A stretch of DNA of 64,000 nucleotides, taken from positions 667,484-731,483 of the forward strand of contig CAUJNA010000569.1 in the NCBI GenBank assembly GCA_963377175.1, read 5' to 3'. A program made the position numbers and the translations under genes. This document shows positions 57,130 to 64,000 of the stretch, piece after piece (the first letter of the stretch is position 1; every line of letters starts with the position of its first letter). The notes under the pieces are model-generated. The model had not been told where the DNA came from. It searched no databases and saw only the letters and a program-made list of their open reading frames with translations. The DNA comes from Effrenium voratum (lineage: Eukaryota > Sar > Dinophyceae > Suessiales > Symbiodiniaceae).

Positions 57130-60100
57130 TAAACATAACCAAAGACTCATCCTCATCAGCATCATCATCAGCATCATTATCAGGATTTGTCATCATCATC
57201 TCTTTCTTCGGGACACTTCAAATGCATTGGTAATGCAGAGGATGCTACGATGATAGTTATCATGACAGTCATCGGCTTTGGTAACGCAGAGGATGCTGTG
57301 GTGATACTTATCATGACAGTCGTCCGCCTTATCATAGTTTGATCATCATGATCTCTGATTCCGCAGCATTAGCAATGCAGACGATGCTACAATGATAGTT
57401 ATCATGACAGTCGTCGGCAGCTTTGGTAATGCACAGGATGCTACGATGATAGTTCTCAGGAGAGTCATCATCCTTCTCATCTTCATGATGAAATCATCAC
57501 AGTCAGCACCTGCATCATCGTCATCAAGATTGTCATCATCATCTCTTTCTTCTATACATTTCAACTGTGGCGTTAGGCACCATTGGCAATGCAGAGGATG
57601 CTGTGATGATGCTTATCATGACAGTCGTCATCCTTATCATCATTGTCCGTATGATCATCATGATCTCTGATTCTGCAGAATTGGTAATGCACAGGACGCT
57701 ACGATGACAGTTGTCATGACAGTCATGGCAAGCTTTGGTCATGCAGAGGATGCTACGATGACAGTTATCATGAGAGTCATCATCCTTCTCATCTTCATGA
57801 TGATTGTCATCAAAGTCATCACTTTCCTCATAGTCATCATGATGGTCATCGTCATCTCTTTCTTGTAAACGCTTCAAGTGTAACGCTGGCGCCATTGGGA
57901 ATGCAGAGGATGCGGTGATGACACTTATCATGCCAGTCGTCATCCTTATCATCATTGTCGGTATGATCATCATGATCTCTGATTCCGCAGCATGAGCAAT
58001 GCAGACAGTGCTACAATGATAGTTGTCATGACAGTCATCGCCAGCTTTGGTCATGCGATGATAGTTCTCATGAGGGTCATCATCCTTATCATGATGATTG
58101 TCATCACAGTCATCACCTTCATCATCGTCATCGTGATTGTCATCATCACCTCTGCCTTCTATACATTGGGTGCTGTGATGATGCTTATCATGACAGTCGT
58201 CATCCTTATCATCATTGTCCGTGCGATCATCATGATCTCTGACTCTGCAGCATTGGTCATGCAGAGGATGCTGCGATGATAATTGTCATGACAGTCATCG
58301 CCAGCTTTGGTCATGCAGAGGATGCTACGATGATAGTTCTCAGGAGAGTCATCATCCTTCTCATCTTCATGATGAAATCATCACAGTCAGCACCTGCATC
58401 ATCGTCATCAAGATTGTCATCATCATCTCTTTCTTCTATACATTTCCAAACTGTGGCATTAGGCACCGTTGGTACTGCAAAGGATGCTGTGATGATGCCT
58501 ATCATAACAGTCATCATCCTTATCACCATTGTCCGTATGATCACCATGATCTCTGACCCTGCAGCATTGGTTATGCAGAGGACGCTACGATGACAGTTGT
58601 CATGACAGTCATCGCCAGCTTTGGTCATGCAGAGGAGGCTACGATGATAGTTATCATGAGGGTCATCATCCTTATCATCTTCATGATGATTGTCATCACA
58701 GTCATCGCCTTCATCATCGTCATCATGACGGTCATCGTCATCTCTTTCCTGTAAACGCTTCAATTGCGGCGTTAGGCACCATTGGTAATACAGAGGGCGC
58801 TGTGATGATACTTACCATGACAGTCTTCATCCTTATCATCATTGTCCGTATGATCATCATGATCTCTGATTCCGCAGCGTTAGCAATGCAGACAATGCTA
58901 CAATGATAGTTGTCACGACAGTCATCGCCAGCTTTGGTCATGCGATGATAGTTCTCATGAGGGTCATCATCCTTACCATGATGGTTGTCATCACAGTCAT
59001 CACCTTCATCATCGTCATCGTGCTTGTCATCATCATGTCTTTCTTCTATACATTGGGCGCTGTGATGGTGCTTCTCATGTCAGTCGTCATCCTTATCATC
59101 ATTGTCCGTACGATCATCATATTCTCTCTGTTTCTGCAGCATTGGTAATGGAAAGGGTGCTACGATGTTAGTTATCATGACAGTCATCATCCTTTTCATC
59201 TTCACTGTCATCACTTTCATCATCGCCATCATGATGGTCATCGTTATCTCTTTCTTCTACACATTTCAAGTGTGGCGTTTGGCACCATTCCTTATCATCA
59301 TTGTCCGTATGGTCATCACTATCATGATCTCTGATTCTGCAGCGTTGGTAACGAAGAGGATGCTACGATGATAGTTGTCATGACAGTCATCGGCAGCTTC
59401 GGTAATGCAGAGGACGCTGTGATGATACTTATCATGACAGTCGTCAGCCTTATCATCATTGTCCGTTTGATCTTCATGATCTCTGATTCAGCAGCATTGG
59501 CAATGTAGACGATGCTACAATGGTAGTTGTCATGAAAGTCACCGGCAGCTTTGGTCATGCAGCGGATGCTACGATGATAGTTATCAGGAGAGTCATCATC
59601 CTTATCATCTTCATGATGATTGTCATCACAGTCATCACTTTCATCATCGTTATCATGATTGTCATCATCATTTCTTGCCTCTAGACATGTCAAAAGTGGC
59701 ATTAGGCACTGTTGGTAATGCAGAGGATGCTGTGATGATGCTTATCATGACAGTCATCATCCTTATCATCATTGTCCGTATGATCATCATGATCTCTGAC
59801 TCTGCAGCATTGGTCATGCAGATGATGCTACGATGACAATTGTCACAACAGTCATCACCAGCTTTCATCATTATCCGTATGAACATCACGATCTCTGATT
59901 CTGCAGCACTAGCAACGCAGACGATGCTACAATGATAGTTATCATGACAGTCATCGGCAGCTTTGGTAAATCAAAGGATGCTACGATGATAGTTATCATG
60001 AGAGTCATCATCCTTATCATTTTCATGATGATTGTCATCACAGTCATCGCCTTCATCATCGTCATCGTGATTGTCATCATCATCTCTTTCTTCTATACAT

Positions 60101-60890
60101 TTCAAATGTGGCATTACGCACCGTTGGTATGCAGAGGATACTGTGACGATGCTTGTGATGACAGTCGTGTCATCATTGTCTGTGTGATCATCATGATCTC
60201 TGACTCTGCAGCATTGGTCATGCAGAGGATGCTGCGATGATAGTTGTCATGACAGTCATCGCCAGCTTTGGTCATGCAGAGGATGCTACGATGATAGTTC
60301 TCATGAGAGTCAAAACCCTTATCATCTTCCTGATGATTGTCATCACATTCATCACTTTCATCATCGTCGTCATGATGGTCATGTTCATCTCTTTCTTCTA
60401 CACATTTCAAATGTGGCTTCAGGCACCATTGGGAATGCAGAGGCTGCTGTGATGCTGCTTCTCGTGACAGTCGTCACCCTTATCGTCGTTCTCCGTCTGA
60501 TTATCATGATCTCTGCTTCTGCGGCAATGGTAATGCAAAGGATGCTACGATGATAGTTGTCATGACGGTCCTTGACAGCTTTGGGAACGCAGAGGAAGCT
60601 GTGATGATACTTATCATGACAGTCGTCATCCTTATCATCGTTGTCCGTATGATCATCATGATCTCTGATTCTGCAGCATTGGTAATGCAGACGATGCTAC
60701 GATGACAGTTGCCATGACAGTCATCGCCAGCTTTGATCATGCAAAAAAATGCTACGATGATAGTTGTCATGAGAGTCATCACTGATTATCATCTTCATGA
60801 TGATTGTCATCACAGTCATCGCCTTCATCATCGTCATCGTGATTGTCATCATCATCTCTTTCTTCTCTACATTTCGAATGTGGCGTTAGG
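57130..60890 (+). repeat. about 310-bp satellite, about 12 copies
   Basis: Each unit carries TTTCTTCTATACATTTCAA, GTGGCGTTAGGCACCATTGG, TAATGCAGAGGATGCTGTGA, TGATGCTTATCATGACAGTC, CATGATCTCTGATTCTGCAG and a CATCATCATC-rich part. The ATGCTGTGATGATRCTTATC landmark appears near 57290, 57595, 57910, 58170, 58485, 58795, 59060, 59415, 59725, 60135, 60445, 60590 and 60890, giving mostly 260-315 base spacing. A stray partial unit is at 63700-63750. Confidence 0.9.
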
Positions 60891-60894
60891 CTGT

Positions 60895-61715
60895 GGTGAT
60901 ACTTATTGAACGAGATGTCCTCCCCATGAATGCTGGAGGACGCTTCGTTTTGCCGATCACCGTCCTGCAGCATTCATGGAGAGGAGATTTCGACTGTAAG
61001 GATAACTATCATCAAGCGTCCTCCAGCACTCACAGGGAGGACATTTTGAATGCAAAGATAGCTTTCACGAAGCGTCCTCCAGCATTCATGGGGAGAACAT
61101 TTCGAGTCATGGCGACTATCATCGTTTTATCCAGACTGTCGAAGAAGAAATTTTCCATATGCATTTCAAGTGTCCCGTTAGACCGGGCTAAAACGAGATG
61201 TCCTCCCCATGAATGCTGGAGGGCGCTTCGTTTTTCACATCACCGTCCTGCAGCATTCAAGGAGAGGAGATTTCGACTGTAAGGAGAACTACCATCAAGC
61301 GTCCTCCAGCATTCACAGGGAGGACATTTCGAATGCAAAGATAGTTATCACCAAGCGTCCTCCAGCATTCATGGGGTAGGACATTTCGAGTCCTGGCGAC
61401 TATCATCGTTTTACCCAGACTGTCGAAGAAGAAATTTTCCATATACCATTCAAGTGTCCCGTTAGACCGGGCTTGAACGAAATGTCCTCCCCATGAATGC
61501 TGGAGGACGCTTCGTTTTTCACATCACCGTCCTGCAGCATTCAAGGAGAGGAGATTTCGACTGTAAGGAGAACTACCATCAAGCGTCCTCCAGCATTCAC
61601 AGGGAGGACATTTCAAATGCAAAGATAGTTATCACAAAGCGTCCTCCAGCATTCATGGGGAGGACATTTCGGGTCATGACGACTATCATTGTTCTACCCA
61701 GACTGTCGAATAAGA
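60895..61715 (+). repeat. 285-bp satellite built of inverted repeats, 2.8 copies
   Basis: Units start at about 60905, 61197 and 61480 with CGARATGTCCTCCCCATGAA. In the third unit 61478-61512 and 61637-61671 are perfect 35-base inverted repeats with a 124-base loop that itself holds two diverged copies (GCAGCATTCAAGGAGAGGAG and TCCTCCAGCATTCACAGGGA). Each unit thus has four CCTCCAGCATTCATGG-type words in alternating orientation. It follows the 310-bp satellite directly. Confidence 0.92.
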
Positions 61716-61784
61716 AATGATGATTATCGTGATGATAATGATGATAAGCATGAAGACCAAGAAAGAAAGGGATGATGAGGACCG

Positions 61785-63006
61785 TCATGATGATGACTGC
61801 TGCCACGGATTTCCGTTGGTTTCTCTGCTGCAGTTGCTGCTGCCAGCTGGGGTCCCTCGCATTTCCCCAACTAGACGCCAAACCTCTGCTGGAATTCTCT
61901 GCTTTCGTTTCGCTCGTGTTCTTGCCAGTCGCTCTTGACTTCTGCGGGCAGTTCGTTTCAAGTCGCGCTCCGCTAAACACGCGTCGCACGTCTGATCGCC
62001 ATGCGGGCCGCCACGTCGCTGTCGCGAGTATCGCCCAACATACCGCTTTAGTCGCGACGTGGCGCAGCTTGCGCATGTCCAACAGGCGCGTTCTTTACGA
62101 CTGCAGATCTTGCACGTCTGTCGGCATCGATCGCGTCTGCGCCAAGCCGCCGCGCTGAAGTCTGCTTCTTCCTTTGGCTGCCTGCACGTGTAGCATCGCT
62201 TCGTTTCTTTGCAGTTCAGACACACGCGTAACAGCGCTGCTCCATTGCTTCGCCAATTGTTCGGAAGGCGGCGGTGGGCTGCCAGCACTTGCACATACAA
62301 CACTGCCACGGATGACCACTCTGCTCATGCCTGCCTACGCATTCCTTGCAAACACGGCTTGCGTCATCGCGTTTCCACTGACCAGCCGTGTAACCACGTG
62401 GCTCCGTCTGTTCCCGGCACTCGCTGCACGGCTTCTCGATGACGTACTCTGGTCGGATCTTCTCCCAGTCTATCTCTTCTCCTTGCCACACTCGGAGCAG
62501 CAGGTTTCGCCCCACGTCTTCCCCACGCTGGAAAGGCCCCAAGGCAAAGGAGCGAAATATCAGCAGGCGTTCTCGACAATCCACGCGCGTCACGGCTGCG
62601 TCACAAGTCAATGGGCGTCTCCTGGTCGAATCGCGATGTCTGCCACGGCGCCTTCTCGTACGGTCAGGCCCTGCGCTGCGTGAGCAGTGATCGCGAAATA
62701 CGGAGACAGTGGAAGCTGTCTCCGCGACACCCTCAGCTTCGGGCATTTCCGGCGATGGTCCAGGTGCCAAACGCTGTGAACCGGCGCCACTGGGAGGACA
62801 ATCGTTCCCGATGCCTTGCACACGCCACTTTCGCTTTGTTTGAACCTCACATACACTGCGGCAGGCATCTTCGTCCAGAAGCGGACCTCTCCGAATTGCT
62901 TGCTGGGCTCGGCATCAGGGACGCCGTGCGTCCAGCCGCAAACTCGTCCAGGACAACCGCGCAGCACGCATTTAAAGCAACGTTCGTATGTAGCAAAGTA
63001 TTTCAA
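61785..63006 (-). pseudogene. 3' part of a helicase gene with cysteine-rich tail
   Basis: Three - frames read as one product. 63006-62608 has GVPDAEPSKQFGEVRFW, PVAPVHSVWHLDHRRKCP and PYFAITAHAAQGLTVREGA, the last like the motif V region (TxHxxQGxT) of superfamily-1/PIF1-RecD helicases. One missing T near 62611 shifts to LTCDAAVTRVDCRERLLIFR, which is motif VI-like (VAxTRaxxxxxL), then LGPFQRGEDVGRNLLLRVWQ and CSECREQTEPRGYTAGQWK. Near 62225 a second shift leads to CLNCKETKRCYTCRQPKEEA, AAWRRRDRCRQTCKICSRKE and a basic end. The CxxC pairs (C..C spaced 2 apart, at least eight) suggest zinc ribbons. The N-terminal ATPase motifs (Walker A and B) are not in the window; the sequence changes to ATGT repeat at 63006. 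The gene is likely truncated and inactive. Confidence 0.6.
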
Positions 63007-63009
63007 GCC

Positions 63010-63355
63010 GAATGAGTGTATGTATGTATGTCAATGTATGTATGTATGTAAAATGATGCCACATAGTGTAATGCAATGTCATGTCATGTCGTGAAATGTA
63101 TGTGTCTAGGTATGTAAGTATGTACGTATGTATGTATGTGTATGTATGTACTTGCGTATGTATGTATGTGTGTATGTATGTATGTATGCATGTGATGTAA
63201 GTGATTGCGTGTGTAGGTATGTGTTGTTATGTTATGTGAGGTTAAATATGTATGGATGTCTGTGTGTATGTATGTCTGTATGTGTGTATGTATGTGTGTA
63301 TGTATGTGTGTATGCATGTATGTATGTGTGTATGTATGTATGTATGTTATGAACA
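63010..63355. repeat. ATGT microsatellite
   Basis: Impure (TATG)n with TGTG interruptions over about 345 bases, directly after the helicase relic. Confidence 0.95.
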
Positions 63356-64000
63356 CACATATTGCTACCAAATATTGCAAGCACAATAATGTGTGTTAAA
63401 CCGAAGGCGCTTCCCAAAAAATAGGTGCTGCCACGTCTCGAAAAATCAAATGTGCATTTTGAGCCGAAAGGCGCTTCCCAAAATATGGTTGCTGCCATGC
63501 GTCGAAAAAGATGCACAATTGCTACTGCCACATATAGAAACAAAAAACGTATGTTAGACTGAAGGGCGCTTCCCGAAACATAGGTGCTGCCACGTTTCAA
63601 GAGAAACAACAACACTATGGCTAGTGCCACGTATTGACAAAACGTTGGTATGTAGTGGAATCATCATCATCATCCTGTGATATCTTAGAAATGTTGCGTA
63701 TTCTTGTATACATTTCAACAGGGACGTTAGAGAGCATTGATGCAGAGGATGAGTCGTCACGATTATCATGATGACTGCTGGTGATGCTGAGGATGCGTCA
63801 CAAAAGATGCGTGGACATGATTATCATGATGACTGCTGGTGATGCTGAGGGTGTGTCATGGTGATTATCAGCCGATTTGAACTGCAACAGATGCGTGGAT
63901 ATGATTATCACGTATGCATATATTTATGTGTGTATGTATGCTATCAACACAAATACTGCTACCACATATTGAAAAAACATTAACATGTGTTAAACCGACA
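63356..64000. repeat. short tandem repeats to the window edge
   Basis: A unit with GAAGGCGCTTCCCAAAA..TAGGTGCTGCCACG..TCGAAAA occurs at about 63402, 63467 and 63563. GATTATCATGATGACTGCTGGTGATGCTGAGG occurs at 63760 and 63810. The phrase CTACCAnATATTG...ATGTGTTAAACCGA after ATGT repeat occurs at about 63365 and again at 63960-64000, so a new copy of the 600-bp block starts at the edge. No gene. Confidence 0.75.

Overview
The window looks like nuclear DNA of a dinoflagellate, most likely of the Symbiodiniaceae/Suessiales type. This is inference from style: several Ty1/copia relics with long KGKG-rich Gag regions, a helicase fragment with a cysteine-rich tail, a transposase of the KDZ-like kind, very heavy satellite and microsatellite load, and no compact host gene with an obvious promoter. 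I saw no rRNA gene, CRISPR array, operon or complete dinoflagellate spliced-leader sequence. Almost all coding signal is broken by frameshifts, so most entries are pseudogenes or repeats.

Layout. 0-2.5 kb: a decayed copia gag/protease relic on + and a 257-codon open frame on -. 3.6-5.3 kb: an 11-bp array. 5.4-11.0 kb: a 240-270 bp tandem repeat, a copia 5' half on + and a copia RT/RNase H half on -. 11.0-16.6 kb: nested minisatellites, among them a composite (72-bp repeat, tRNA-like segment, 61-bp repeat) present twice in opposite orientation around a dual-specificity-phosphatase-like relic and a 25-bp satellite. 16.8-18.9 kb: a long decayed gene of unknown function. 19-25.5 kb: nothing convincing. 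25.7-28.4 kb: a palindrome with about 1.1-kb arms, each holding an almost identical 130-codon lysine-rich frame.

30-45.4 kb holds two copia elements of one family on the - strand. The first (30.1-33.9 kb) is truncated in RT but keeps a 5' LTR and a primer-binding site. The second (37.9-45.4 kb) has both 185-bp LTRs and every pol domain, plus two extra 3' frames, but has lost its primer-binding site, its protease aspartate and several reading frames. An 870-bp CA tract lies between them. 45.8-47.5 kb: a third copia lineage, decayed. 49.9-53.2 kb: a KDZ-like transposase relic interrupted by a 1.1-kb AT-rich element with inverted ends. 53.8-61.7 kb: CAT/GAT-rich higher-order satellites, then a 285-bp satellite made of inverted repeats. 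61.8-63.0 kb: the 3' part of a helicase gene with frameshifts. 63.0-64.0 kb: ATGT microsatellite and short tandem repeats.

The genes do not form a pathway. The window is mainly a record of retrotransposition, satellite expansion and decay. The points most worth following are the 3' frames and the GTAGT motif density of the copia element, the palindrome with its basic protein, the TIR-bounded AT element inside the transposase, and the repeat composite that recurs in both orientations.
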